The translations under genes and the position numbers were made by a program. The notes under the pieces are model-generated. The model worked only from the letters and a program-made list of their open reading frames with translations, searched no databases and was not told where the DNA came from. A DNA stretch of 64,000 bases from contig NZ_JBHTMP010000035.1 of the NCBI RefSeq assembly GCF_042679305.1, positions 1-64,000 of the forward strand, in the 5' to 3' direction. Positions 16,270 through 25,127 of the stretch are shown one piece after another; position 1 is the first letter of the stretch; every line of letters starts with the position of its first letter. Origin of the DNA: Micromonospora_H sonneratiae (GTDB taxonomy: Bacteria; Actinomycetota; Actinomycetes; Mycobacteriales; Micromonosporaceae).

Positions 16270-18824
16270 GCAGGCAAGTGTGGCAGACGATCTGCCCGAC
16301 CCCGTCCATTCGGGCGTCGGCCCGGCGAGAAACGGATCACTGCTCCCTCGTCGTGCAGCGGTGGCGCGAGGCTGCCGGGCCGCCCGCCGGAGCCACGGTG
16401 CAGGGCGGCGAGTAGCCGGGGTGCCGGCATCGGCCGGGCGAAGAGGTGGCCCTGCCCGGCCGAGCAGCCGAGATCCCACAGTGCGCGGCGCTGGGGCTCG
16501 CTCTCCACGCCCTCGGCGACGACCACGAGGTCGAGGCTGCGACCGAGATCCACAGTGGACCTGATTACGGCGGCGGCCTCGGTCGAGGTCTCCATTGCCA
16601 TGACGAAGGCGCGATCGATCTTCAGTTCGTGCACCGGGATCCGGGACAGCGCGGACAGCGACGAGTATCCGGTGCCGAAGTCGTCCAGGGCGAGTCGTAT
16701 CCCGGCCTGGCGGAACTGACCGAGCACCTGGTCGACGACCTCCAGTTGGCTGATGGCGAGGGTTTCGGTCAGTTCGAGGATGAGCCGGTCCGGGGGGAGG
16801 TCGTGCGCGTTCAGCCGGGCCAGGACCGAATCCGGGAAACGGGCGTCGAGCAGGCTGCGCGGGGATACGTTCACCGCTACCGGCAGGTCGAATCCGGCTT
16901 CACGCCAACTGTTGGCCGCCTCCAGCGACTGGTCGAGGACGGCCTCGGCGAAGGCCGGCAGCAGGCCGGACCGCTCCACCGTCTCCAGGAACCGGAACGG
17001 GTCGATAGTGCCGTGTGCGGGGTGCTGCCAGCGGGCCAGTGCCTCGGCGGCCACCACCTCACCGGTGTTGAGGTCGACGATGGGCTGGAAGTTGACGGAG
17101 AACTCGTGATCGGCCACGGCACGCGGCAGATCGCCGCCGAGGGCCAGTCGGCCGACGTCGGCGGTGTCCCGTGCCGGGGTGTAGGTGGCGATCCGCTGTC
17201 CGGCGCGTTTGGCCTGGTACATCGCCACATCGGCCCGGCGGAGGAGTTCCGTCATGCCGCCGCTGCCCGGGGCGACCGCGATGCCGCTGCTGGCTTCGAC
17301 GCTGATCCGCATGCCGTCGAGGTCGATCGGGACGTGTAGTGCGGCCAGCACCGCCTCGGCCCGGTGCGCGGCCATCGCCGGAGCCGGCAGGCCACGGAAC
17401 AGGACCGCGAACTCGTCGCCGCCCAACCTGGCCACCAGGTCCTCCTCCTGTACGGCGGCGCGAAGGCGGTCGGCCACCTGGATCAGGACCCGGTCACCGG
17501 CGGCGTGACCGAGGGTGTCGTTGACCTCCTTGAAGTGGTTCAGGTCGATCAGGAGAAGAGCGGTCACCCCGTCCGCGTGGTGCTGGCTCAGCTGTCTTGT
17601 GCCCAGGTCGAGCAGGTGTCGCCGGTTGGCGAGGCCGGTTAGTGCGTCGTGGGCGGCGGCGTGGGCGTTGGCATCGGCCACCCGGACCAGTTCGGCGTAC
17701 GCCGAGGCGTTGCGGATCGCGGTGCAGAGGGCGGAGGCGAACGTCTGGAGGGTGTACTGCTCACGTTCCGACAGCTTCACCGGACCCCGGAAGTGCAGTC
17801 GCAGGGTGCCGACGTCGGGTCCGCCGTCGTGGCCGTCGAGGCGTACGGGGATGAAGTTTCCGGACAGGTCCGGGGCTTCGTCCGGCGGGCCGTCGAAGGT
17901 GATTCCGGTCGCCTTGCCACGGATCGTCCGGTGGACGCTTCCGTCGTGGAGTTCGACCTCGACCGCGTCGGCTGAGAACAGTTCGGTGGCGCTGCTGATC
18001 GCCGTGGACAGGACGGCTTCCAGGTTCACGTCGTTGAGGGCGTCGGTCGCGGTGGCCAGCCGCTGCCAGGCCGCTTGTTCGGATCGACTGCGTACGCGGC
18101 TGGAGTAGGCGAGATGGAGGCTCAACACCAGGGGAGGCACCACGAGCAGGAGGCTGGTGTCCACCCGCAGGATCAGCATGGTGCAGAGGATGACGAGGAA
18201 GCGGGCGACCGCACTCGCGATCCGCAGGTCCCAGTGTTCGGTGAAGAGTCCCCGGAGTCTGACGTGTGTGGCCAGCGCAAGGACGGGCAGGGTGAGTAGT
18301 TCGTCGAGTACCACCGTCGCGAGGTAGGCGACAGCCAGGGGGACGATCAGGCGCTGTGCCGTGCCGGCGATCGGACACTGCCATTCGAAGAGCGCGAGTA
18401 CGAGCCCGGCGGTGCCGGCCAGCAGCATGTCCTTGGCGATGCCGAAGGCCAGTTTCATCGGAGCGAGCCGGAGGAGCACGCGGGCGATTCCGACGCCGAG
18501 GCCGGTACAGAGGATCACCCACGGGGTCGGGGCGACCGCGAGCCCGATGAGGAATGCGACCTCGGTCCACGAGGTGGCGCGGGTGCTGGCGCGGATTCGG
18601 ATACGGACATTCACCGTGGCGCCGACCGCGACCAGAAAAGTTAGTTTCGCGGCCGTGGAGAGATCATCAAATGTCAAATCCGGGCCGGTAACGATGGCGC
18701 CAATGCTGATCGCCGCCGCTGCTGCCGCAGAAACGACGACGAGACCGACAAGCAGCATCAGCCGCCGATCGGTCCCAATGTCGCGTTGCTTCGTGCCAGC
18801 CACACCTGTCCTTTTGGTCGCCAC
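16266..18824 (-). CDS. Membrane-bound GGDEF-EAL cyclic di-GMP protein
   Basis: 852 residues: an N-terminal sensor of about seven membrane segments (residues 20-255), a GAF-like region (265-395), a GGDEF domain with intact LGGDEF (468-472) and an EAL domain with EALARW (594), DDFGTGYSSL and VVAEGVE. Both synthase and phosphodiesterase motifs look intact. The inhibitory I-site, normally RxxD just before GGDEF, reads QEED, so product feedback is probably lost. The start is GTG 18824; no strong ribosome binding site is seen. Its stop overlaps the start of the next membrane gene. Confidence 0.9.
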   Translation of the reverse strand: MATKRTGVAGTKQRDIGTDRRLMLLVGLVVVSAAAAAAISIGAIVTGPDLTFDDLSTAAKLTFLVAVGATVNVRIRIRASTRATSWTEVAFLIGLAVAPTPWVILCTGLGVGIARVLLRLAPMKLAFGIAKDMLLAGTAGLVLALFEWQCPIAGTAQRLIVPLAVAYLATVVLDELLTLPVLALATHVRLRGLFTEHWDLRIASAVARFLVILCTMLILRVDTSLLLVVPPLVLSLHLAYSSRVRSRSEQAAWQRLATATDALNDVNLEAVLSTAISSATELFSADAVEVELHDGSVHRTIRGKATGITFDGPPDEAPDLSGNFIPVRLDGHDGGPDVGTLRLHFRGPVKLSEREQYTLQTFASALCTAIRNASAYAELVRVADANAHAAAHDALTGLANRRHLLDLGTRQLSQHHADGVTALLLIDLNHFKEVNDTLGHAAGDRVLIQVADRLRAAVQEEDLVARLGGDEFAVLFRGLPAPAMAAHRAEAVLAALHVPIDLDGMRISVEASSGIAVAPGSGGMTELLRRADVAMYQAKRAGQRIATYTPARDTADVGRLALGGDLPRAVADHEFSVNFQPIVDLNTGEVVAAEALARWQHPAHGTIDPFRFLETVERSGLLPAFAEAVLDQSLEAANSWREAGFDLPVAVNVSPRSLLDARFPDSVLARLNAHDLPPDRLILELTETLAISQLEVVDQVLGQFRQAGIRLALDDFGTGYSSLSALSRIPVHELKIDRAFVMAMETSTEAAAVIRSTVDLGRSLDLVVVAEGVESEPQRRALWDLGCSAGQGHLFARPMPAPRLLAALHRGSGGRPGSLAPPLHDEGAVIRFSPGRRPNGRGRADRLPHLPA

Positions 18825-19272
18825 TCATCCATACCTGCCTGGCGGCGTGACGTGCTTCGTTAGCCTACGGCTCTTTGCAGATGTCTGGCAGCTCTACTCA
18901 GAGCCAGTCGGTGGTACGCATAATGTCATCCCTTCTTCGTTTCGGGGGCCGGGGCTAAATCGCTTGGCCATCGTTGCGATGTAGGGAACCCTAGGCGACA
19001 GGGCAAAAAATTTGTACTGTTAAATGTCGCTATACGCGAATTCCGATAATCCTGCGATATCTTGCTACGTTGTGTCCGCATATGGAAGCTGAGCGCGTTG
19101 GTTCGCGTCCGATCAGCGTGAAATATCCGCATTCCTGGTCCGTCGCTGGTTGCGCCGGTGTGCATACAGCGTCGAGCTCTGGAACGGGTTATGTACAGCG
19201 CCGCGCTCGACCGCTGGTCAGAGGCGTGTGCCGGATCATCGTGTGCCCGACAGGCGGTGCATACCCCCGGGC
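18825..19272. other. AT-richer divergent promoter region between GGDEF-EAL gene and moaC
   Basis: About 450 bases with no supported gene. The part at 18960-19140 is distinctly AT-rich. On the minus strand, leading into the GGDEF-EAL gene, there is a hairpin at 18885-18907 (CTGGC/GCCAG arms plus TCT/AGA) followed by GCAAAGAGCC (18869-18878), reminiscent of one part of the c-di-GMP-I riboswitch. The other conserved half was not found. Confidence 0.4.
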
Positions 19273-19278
19273 TAGGCT
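19273..19278 (+). promoter_or_regulatory. -10 box of leaderless promoter, moaC operon
   Basis: TAGGCT with 6 bases to GTG 19285; no Shine-Dalgarno sequence at useful distance. Confidence 0.6.
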
Positions 19279-19284
19279 CACAGG

Positions 19285-19776
19285 GTGACAGTTCAACAGA
19301 ATCTGACTCACGTCGACCCTGCCGGGGCGGCCCGCATGGTGGACGTGTCGGAGAAGCCGGTGGTCGGCCGCCGAGCGGTCGCCGCTGGGAGATTACACAC
19401 CACCGGCGAAGTCGTCGAACTGCTGCGCCGCGACGGCCTACCCAAGGGCGACGCTCTGGCCGTCGGCCGGTTGGCCGGCATCATGGGAGCCAAGCGCACC
19501 CCGGACCTGATCCCGCTCTGTCACCCGATCGCCCTGCACGGGGTGACCGTCGAACTGGAACTGGTCGGCGCGACCGTGGAGATCACCGCAACGGTCCGGA
19601 CCGCCGACCGGACCGGGGTCGAGATGGAGGCACTGACCGCCGTGGCCACCGCCGGACTCGCCCTGATCGACATGGTCAAGGCCGTCGATCCGGCAGCCTC
19701 CCTGGAAGGCGTACGGGTGCTGCGCAAGGAAGGCGGCAAGACCGGGGACTGGACCAGACCACAGGACCGGCCGTGA
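19285..19776 (+). CDS. moaC: Cyclic pyranopterin monophosphate synthase MoaC
   Basis: 163 residues. With MoaA it makes cyclic pyranopterin monophosphate, the first step of molybdenum cofactor synthesis. Signatures: MVDVSEKPVVGRRAVA, GIMGAKRTPDLIPLCHPI and GVEMEALTAVATAGLALIDM, including the catalytic Lys in MVKAVD. It starts at GTG 19285 and is probably leaderless. It opens the moaC-moaB-moeA-moaE operon; its TGA overlaps the GTG of the next gene. Confidence 0.95.
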   Translation: MTVQQNLTHVDPAGAARMVDVSEKPVVGRRAVAAGRLHTTGEVVELLRRDGLPKGDALAVGRLAGIMGAKRTPDLIPLCHPIALHGVTVELELVGATVEITATVRTADRTGVEMEALTAVATAGLALIDMVKAVDPAASLEGVRVLRKEGGKTGDWTRPQDRP

Positions 19777-20264
19777 TCCGCGCCCGGGTCGTGGTCGCCT
19801 CCAACCGGGCGTCGACCGGGGTGTACGCGGACACCAGCGGTCCCCTGCTCGTCACCGGACTACGTGACCTCGGCTGTCAGGTCGACGAACCGGTGGTGGT
19901 GCCGGACGGCGAGCCGGTCGCACAGGCGCTGCGCCAGGCACTGGCCGATGGGATGGACGTCGTGGTCACCAGCGGCGGCACCGGCATCAACCCGACCGAC
20001 CGTACGCCCGAGGCCACCCGCACGGTCATCGACCGCGAGATCCCCGGAATCGCCGAGGCGATCCGTGGACACAGCCGGGACCGGATACCGGCGGCGGCGC
20101 TGTCCCGGGGACTGGCCGGGGTGGCCGGGCGCATGCTGGTGGTGAACCTGCCCGGGTCGACCGGCGGCGCACGGGACGGGCTGGCCGTACTCGGGCCGAT
20201 CCTGGTGCACGCCGTGGATCAGCTGCGCGGCGGCGACCACCCCGGGAACGAAGAACAGAGCTGA
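19773..20264 (+). CDS. moaB: Molybdopterin adenylyltransferase family protein (MoaB/Mog)
   Basis: 163 residues. TSGGTGINPTDRTPEA is the MPT-binding loop of the MogA/MoaB family, which adenylates molybdopterin before molybdate insertion. The start GTG 19773 overlaps the moaC stop (GTGA) and its own stop overlaps the moeA start (TGATG), so the three genes are translationally coupled. Whether it should be called MoaB or Mog cannot be settled from sequence alone. Confidence 0.9.
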   Translation: MIRARVVVASNRASTGVYADTSGPLLVTGLRDLGCQVDEPVVVPDGEPVAQALRQALADGMDVVVTSGGTGINPTDRTPEATRTVIDREIPGIAEAIRGHSRDRIPAAALSRGLAGVAGRMLVVNLPGSTGGARDGLAVLGPILVHAVDQLRGGDHPGNEEQS

Positions 20265-21520
20265 TGAGCGTGGAGACTGTCGTGGTTACCGATCCGGCTG
20301 CCGTCGCGTCGCCGACCGAATGGGCCCTGGCCCGTTCACAGGTCCATGCCGCGGGTCGGGAGGCCGCCGCGCCCGTCGTCGAACTGCCCCTGGCCGACAC
20401 CGACGGGCTGACGCTGGCCGAGCCGCTCACCACCCTGACCGACCTACCGGCCTTTCCCTGCTCCAGCGTCGACGGGTGGGCGGTACGCGGTGCGCCACCG
20501 TGGCGGGTGGTGGGACGGGCCCTGGCCGGCAGCGTCCCCGTACCGCTGACCGAGGACGGCACCACGGTGGAGATCGCGACGGGCGCCATGGTGCCCGTCG
20601 GTGCCGATGGGGTGTTGCGCGTCGAGGAGTCGACCCGTACGGGGGACGGGCGGATCACCGGGGTGCTGCGACCGGCACCGGAATGGCGCGCTCCGGGTGA
20701 GGAGGCACGGGCCGGGGAGCAGTTGCTGCCGGCCGGCACCCCGGTCGACCCCGGGGTCGTCGGACTCGCCGCGTCCTGCGGCTACGACGTGCTCCGCGTG
20801 CGACGGGCACCCCGAGCGGCGCTGCTGGTGTTCGGCGACGAACTGTTGACCACCGGGCGGCCGGGTGACGGCCGGGTACGGGATGCGCTCGGGCCGGCCG
20901 TACCGGCCTGGCTCCGCCGGTACGGCTGCACCGTCGACCCGTCCGACGTGATCGGCCCGGTGGCGGACACCCTGTCAGCGCACGTGACTGCGCTGCGGGC
21001 GGCGCTCGATCGGGCCGACCTGGTCTGCACCACCGGTGGCACGATGCACGGTCCCGTCGACCACCTGCACCCGGCGTTGACCGAGCTGGGGGCCGAGTAC
21101 GTGGTCAACACGGTGGCCGTACGCCCGGGGTTCCCGATGCTGCTGGCCCGCGTGGTCGGAGCGGACGGGCGGGTCCGGTTCGTGGCCGGCCTGCCCGGCA
21201 ACCCGCAGTCCGCGATCGTCGCGCTGGTGTCGCTGGTCGCCCCGTTGCTGGCCGGTCTCCAGGGGCGACCGATGCCGGTGCTGCCGCAGGCGACGCTGGC
21301 CGAGCCGATCCGTGGTCGAGGCAACTACACCCACCTGGCCCTGGTACGCGTCGACCCCGCGCAGGGCACCGCCCACCCGGTCCGGCACGTCGGCTCAGCG
21401 ATGCTGCGTGGACTGGCCCAGGCCGACGGTTTCGCGGTCATCCCGCCGGGCACCCAGGGCGAACCGGGTGAGCGGGTGTCGGTCGTACCATTGCCGCTGC
21501 TGTTCGGGGAGCGCCTGTGA
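20264..21520 (+). CDS. moeA: Molybdopterin molybdenumtransferase MoeA
   Basis: 418 residues. It inserts molybdate into adenylated molybdopterin. Visible features are SSVDGWAVR (usually SxMDGYA), EIATGAMVPVGAD, a central domain with TGGTMHGPVDHL and LPGNPQSAIVAL, and the C-terminal domain IV. The usual SVxGxD loop in the central domain is poorly conserved (TTGGTMHG instead), as in some short actinomycete MoeA paralogues. ATG 20264 shares a base with the previous stop codon. Confidence 0.9.
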   Translation: MSVETVVVTDPAAVASPTEWALARSQVHAAGREAAAPVVELPLADTDGLTLAEPLTTLTDLPAFPCSSVDGWAVRGAPPWRVVGRALAGSVPVPLTEDGTTVEIATGAMVPVGADGVLRVEESTRTGDGRITGVLRPAPEWRAPGEEARAGEQLLPAGTPVDPGVVGLAASCGYDVLRVRRAPRAALLVFGDELLTTGRPGDGRVRDALGPAVPAWLRRYGCTVDPSDVIGPVADTLSAHVTALRAALDRADLVCTTGGTMHGPVDHLHPALTELGAEYVVNTVAVRPGFPMLLARVVGADGRVRFVAGLPGNPQSAIVALVSLVAPLLAGLQGRPMPVLPQATLAEPIRGRGNYTHLALVRVDPAQGTAHPVRHVGSAMLRGLAQADGFAVIPPGTQGEPGERVSVVPLPLLFGERL

Positions 21521-21533
21521 GCGCGAGGAGCGA

Positions 21534-21577
21534 GCATTCCGGGGTCGCTCGGGTGGGACGCGGGGACGCCGGAATGC
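21534..21577. repeat. Inverted repeat between moeA and moaE
   Basis: GCATTCCGG (21534-21542) and CCGGAATGC (21569-21577) flank a GC-rich loop; GCGAGGAGCGAGC-type sequence surrounds it on both sides. The form is that of an intergenic palindromic repeat. It could act as a partial terminator or RNA-processing site within the operon. Confidence 0.5.
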
Positions 21578-21623
21578 GAGTTGAGCTTGCGAGCCCCGCA
21601 GTCGCGAACGAAGGGAAAGCTCT

Positions 21624-22061
21624 GTGACTGTGGGAACTGCTGGACAGGTGACGTTGGTTGCGGTCACCGAGGAGCCGATCGACCTTGCCGCTCACGAGGC
21701 GGCGGTCGCGGATCCCCGGGCCGGGGCGGTCGTGTCGTTCCAGGGCGTCGTGCGCGACCACGATCATGGTCGTACGGTGACCCGACTGAACTACGAGGGC
21801 CATCCCACCGCGTCGGACGTGCTCCGTGAGGTGGCGGCCGAGATCGCGGCGGATCCGGCGGTGTACGCGGTGGCGGTCTCCCACCGGGTCGGCGCGTTGG
21901 CCATCGGTGACGTGGCACTGGTCGCGACGGTGAGTACGGCCCACCGGGCGGCGGCGTTCGCGGTCTGTGCCCGGCTGGTCGACGAGGTCAAGGCCCGCCT
22001 GCCGGTGTGGAAGCACCAGGTCTTCGCCGACGGCGGAGAAGAGTGGGTCAACTGCCCCTGA
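21624..22061 (+). CDS. moaE: Molybdopterin synthase catalytic subunit MoaE
   Basis: 145 residues. It transfers sulfur from MoaD thiocarboxylate to cyclic pyranopterin monophosphate. Signatures are GAVVSFQGVVRDHDHG, LNYEGHP and the catalytic-site lysines in VKARLPVWKHQVF. GTG 21624 follows AAGGGA by eight bases. It is separated from moeA by 103 bases that hold a palindromic repeat. Its partner MoaD is encoded 19 kb away. Confidence 0.94.
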   Translation: MTVGTAGQVTLVAVTEEPIDLAAHEAAVADPRAGAVVSFQGVVRDHDHGRTVTRLNYEGHPTASDVLREVAAEIAADPAVYAVAVSHRVGALAIGDVALVATVSTAHRAAAFAVCARLVDEVKARLPVWKHQVFADGGEEWVNCP

Positions 22062-22076
22062 GTCGTCAGCTTCCGA

Positions 22077-22116
22077 CCGTCCCCTGACCGGCTTTCGACA
22101 GTTGCTCAGGGGACGG
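22077..22116. terminator. Bidirectional terminator between moaE and the convergent GT87 gene
   Basis: CCGTCCCCTGA (22077-22087) pairs perfectly with TCAGGGGACGG (22106-22116) around an 18-base loop. There is no T-run. Confidence 0.6.
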
Positions 22117-22143
22117 GTGCTGCGTTCGGCCCAGTGGACCTGG

Positions 22144-23589
22144 TCAGCGGGTGGGCACGCTGCGGCGGTCGGCTCGGGCGTACTCGGAGTAGAAGACCGG
22201 CTCGGCACCGGGCCGCCACGGCAGGGCGGCCACCAACACGATCAGGGCGAGTGCCAGCGAGTTCTCCATGACCGCCCCGAAGAGACCGTCCTGGTAGTGC
22301 GACACCTCGGGTAGCTGGTGCTCGTACGGCCAGATCGGCGAGATCAGGAACAGCAGGTAGAGCCCGAGCGCGGCGGCTGCGTGCCGGAACCCGGTCAGTG
22401 TGGGGAACCAGATCGGCGACCGTAGCGTGGCGATCACCGGCAGGTTCTGGTTCGGCACCAGTGGCCGGGTACGCAGTGCCAGACCCCGACTCGCCTCACG
22501 CCGCCGGACCGCGGCGTCGAAGAGGACGACGATCGCCGGGATCACGAACACCAGGTGGTGTGACCAGGAGATCGGGCTGATCACGTTGGCGGTGAGCCCG
22601 ACCAGCGTGAAAGCGGTCAGCTCGTCACCGTCGGCGTGCGAACTGGCGGCCCGGGAGAGGCCCACCGCCAGCATCAGCACCGCGAACGACAACCAGAGCA
22701 ACCCGGGGGTCTCGATCGAGTCGTAGAGCCGGGCAAGCACGCCAGCCAGTGACTGGTTGGGGGTCATGTCCGCAGCACCGATCCGCTCGGTCTGCCACAA
22801 CACCGAGGTGAAGTACTTCGACGACTCCCGCCCGGCAACCGCGAAGGCGCCGGCGGTGACCGCGATGGCGGTGCCGACCGCGGTGGCCGCGACCCGCCAC
22901 TGCCGGGTGACCACCAGGTAGAGGATGAAGAGCGCCGGGGTGAGCTTGATCGAGGCGGCCAGTCCGATGCCGACCCCGGCCCAGGCACCGCTGAAGAACA
23001 GTCGCCGCAGCGGACCGTCGGCGGGATCGTGTCGGGCACCGCGCCGGGCCCGCCAGCGCAGCGCCACCAGGTCACCCATGACGAGCCCGAAGAGCAGCAG
23101 GTTGACCTGTCCGTAGCCGAGGGTCTCCCGTACCGGCTCGATCGCGATCGCCAGCGGGACCGCGATGCCCACCGTGAACCAGAGCGACCATCCTCGGCGG
23201 TGGGCGATCGGGCGGAGCAGCGCGGTCAGGATGACGGCCAGCACCGCGATGCTGCCGAAGATGTTGAACCATCCGGCCAGGATCATGGGAAGCTTCGCCA
23301 TCGGCAGCATGACCAGCCCCGCGAACGGTGGGTAGGTGAACCCCAGGGTGGTCTTGGGTGCGATGAAGTTGTAGAGCTCGTTACCGCCCGCCCACCAGAC
23401 CATCGCGCCGTGATAGATCTTCATATCGAAGAAGTTGTACGGGCGGCCGAAAGCGCCGATGGCGAGCCATGCGGCGTAGAGGGCCCCGGCGACGATGCCG
23501 ATCCGTACGAGTGCTCGCCGATCCAATCCACGAGCAGCACGGCGGACTTGGGCGAGGCGGCCCAGCCGTCTTTCGACGGTCGCCGGCAT
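22144..23589 (-). CDS. GT87 alpha-1,2-mannosyltransferase-like membrane protein
   Basis: 481 residues, about ten membrane segments. FFDMKIYHGA at the first outer loop supplies the acidic residue expected for GT-C catalysis; FTYPPFAGLV, GYGQVNLLLFGL, TPNQSLAGVLARL and ISPISWSHHLVFVIP are typical of actinomycete GT87 proteins such as Rv2181 and PimE, which add mannose from polyprenyl-phosphate-mannose to lipomannan or phosphatidylinositol mannosides. ATG 23589 is chosen (MPATVERRL); a GGGGG tract lies about 11 bases upstream. Substrate inferred only from family. Confidence 0.85.
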   Translation of the reverse strand: MPATVERRLGRLAQVRRAARGLDRRALVRIGIVAGALYAAWLAIGAFGRPYNFFDMKIYHGAMVWWAGGNELYNFIAPKTTLGFTYPPFAGLVMLPMAKLPMILAGWFNIFGSIAVLAVILTALLRPIAHRRGWSLWFTVGIAVPLAIAIEPVRETLGYGQVNLLLFGLVMGDLVALRWRARRGARHDPADGPLRRLFFSGAWAGVGIGLAASIKLTPALFILYLVVTRQWRVAATAVGTAIAVTAGAFAVAGRESSKYFTSVLWQTERIGAADMTPNQSLAGVLARLYDSIETPGLLWLSFAVLMLAVGLSRAASSHADGDELTAFTLVGLTANVISPISWSHHLVFVIPAIVVLFDAAVRRREASRGLALRTRPLVPNQNLPVIATLRSPIWFPTLTGFRHAAAALGLYLLFLISPIWPYEHQLPEVSHYQDGLFGAVMENSLALALIVLVAALPWRPGAEPVFYSEYARADRRSVPTR

Positions 23590-23721
23590 GGCGTGGCCAC
23601 CCCCGTACCGATGTTGTGGTTTCCGTCCAGGTCCACCAAGGAGCCTAGAACGGTGTGTCACTGGTTTGCCTCCCGCGTTATGCGACCGTGTCCGATCCCA
23701 CACGAGTTCGCGACATTTCTA

Positions 23722-23735
23722 CCGCGTTAACGCGG
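23722..23735. promoter_or_regulatory. 14-bp perfect palindrome, possible operator
   Basis: CCGCGTTAACGCGG lies 133 bases before the GT87 start (minus strand) in an AT-richer spacer (23640-23830). Its symmetry and place suggest a repressor site; the regulator is unknown. Confidence 0.4.
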
Positions 23736-23830
23736 AGGGTGTAGTTAAGGTAATTCACCAGCTCCGTGTCTGGGTCATTACCTAGTGCACTTTATCGACA
23801 TAGATTATCCGGGTAGGCGGCTCGGGGCGG

Positions 23831-24376
23831 TCAGCCGGGTAGGCGTCGAGCGGTCGTCGCCGACATCACGGCGATGCGGGCGTCCCGTCGGGCGGTACGA
23901 AGAGCGCGCCGTACCGACCGTTGCCCGTCGTGAACCGCGTGGCTGGCCCGCCAGCGCAGTCCGGGGCGGCCCTGGGTGTCGGCCGCCGCGAGGAGCAGGC
24001 CACCGATCAGGCCGAGGTTCTTCATGAAGTGGATCTGATTGTTGGCCCGGTCGGCCGGGTTCTCCATGGTCCAGAACGAATGACCGGCGAGGGTGGTCGG
24101 TACGAGGCTGCCGGCCAGTGCGGCGGCGGCCGGCCGACTGAAGTGACCCGTCGCGAACAGGAGGCCACCGAGGAGTTGCACCGCGCCGTTCACCCGGACC
24201 AGGGTCCGGGCGTCGGTCGGGATGCGTTCGTGTGTCCTGGCCAGCAGCGGTGCGAGTCGATCGGTGACCTCCTTGGCACGGGGTACCAGCGGGTCGGGTT
24301 TGGCGATGGCGCGGGCCCCGCTGACCACGAAGATCCCGCTCAGCAGTACCCGAGCGACGCTACGTAGGGGTCTCAT
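23831..24376 (-). CDS. DoxX family membrane protein
   Basis: 181 residues with four membrane segments. ARVLLSGIFVVSGARAIAKP at the start and NGAVQLLGGLLFATG, then NNQIHFMKNLGLIGGLLL, are typical of DoxX/SURF4-like proteins; some act with oxidoreductases in redox homeostasis, but the role here is unknown. ATG 24376 fits family starts (MRPLRSVARVLL) and has TATGAA seven bases upstream; ATG 24388 is an alternative adding four residues. The tail is basic. Confidence 0.8.
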   Translation of the reverse strand: MRPLRSVARVLLSGIFVVSGARAIAKPDPLVPRAKEVTDRLAPLLARTHERIPTDARTLVRVNGAVQLLGGLLFATGHFSRPAAAALAGSLVPTTLAGHSFWTMENPADRANNQIHFMKNLGLIGGLLLAAADTQGRPGLRWRASHAVHDGQRSVRRALRTARRDARIAVMSATTARRLPG

Positions 24377-24515
24377 GGATAACTTCATACCCTGCTGCGG
24401 CTTTGATCACCCGGTCATCTGCCGGACTTCATCTGCATAACCTCATTTGCCGGTCTTGGTGGTCATCTATTGCCATCTCCGGCAATTCGTCATGCATGAC
24501 CTGCTGCGGTACCGG

Positions 24516-24521
24516 TAGCGT
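24516..24521 (+). promoter_or_regulatory. -10 box of leaderless promoter, GNAT gene
   Basis: TAGCGT with 8 bases to GTG 24530; no Shine-Dalgarno sequence. Confidence 0.45.
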
Positions 24522-24529
24522 CGCCAGGC

Positions 24530-25069
24530 GTGACTACTGTTCGGCTGCGACCCGAGGGGCCGGCCGACGCCACGGCGGTGAAGCAGGTGGTGACCGAGGC
24601 GTTCGCCCGTCCCGACGTACCGGTGCCCGCCGAGGTCGGGCTGGTGGAGGCACTGCGGGCCAGTGAGGCGTGGCTGCCGGAGCTGTCGATGGTGGCTGAG
24701 GTCGGTGGGGAGATCGTCGGCTACGCGCTGCTGACCCGGGTCCGGGTGGATCCGGGGATAGTGCCGGCGCTGGCCCTGGGCCCGGTTGCGGTGCGTCCGC
24801 ACCGGCAGGGACACGGGTACGGCACGGCGGTGGTGCAGGCCGTCCTGGACGCCGCCGCTGAGCTCGGTGAGCGGCTGGTCGTCGTGCTCGGTAATCCCGC
24901 CTTCTACCGCCGGTTCGGCTTCGAGCCCGGAGCTCGGTTCTCGTTGACCAGCCACTGGTCCGGCCTCGGCGATCCGTGGCAGGCGCTGGTGCTGCCGGCG
25001 GCGGTGAGCGGAGCCGAGCCACCGCCCAGCGGCGAGGTGAGCTTTCCGCAGGCCTGGGCACAGGTCTGA
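24530..25069 (+). CDS. GNAT family N-acetyltransferase (YhbS-like)
   Basis: 179 residues. The acetyl-CoA loop reads LGPVAVRPHRQGHGYGTAVV, matching the V-x-P-x-x-Q/R-x-x-G-x-G/A motif, and VVVLGNPAFYRRFGFEPG is characteristic of the YhbS subgroup. Acceptor unknown. The GTG start has a -10-like TAGCGT eight bases upstream and no ribosome binding site. It converges on an AAA ATPase gene with short repeats between. Confidence 0.88.
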   Translation: MTTVRLRPEGPADATAVKQVVTEAFARPDVPVPAEVGLVEALRASEAWLPELSMVAEVGGEIVGYALLTRVRVDPGIVPALALGPVAVRPHRQGHGYGTAVVQAVLDAAAELGERLVVVLGNPAFYRRFGFEPGARFSLTSHWSGLGDPWQALVLPAAVSGAEPPPSGEVSFPQAWAQV

Positions 25070-25082
25070 CAGGCATGGGTGC

Positions 25083-25127
25083 AGGGCTGAGGCAGCTCAG
25101 GGCTGAGGCAGCTCAGGGCTGAGGCGG
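25083..25127. repeat. 16-bp tandem repeats between convergent genes
   Basis: AGGGCTGAGGCAGCTC occurs at 25083-25098 and 25099-25114, with a partial copy to 25127. CTGAG and CTCAG within each unit can fold back, so the array may end transcription from both sides. Confidence 0.6.
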
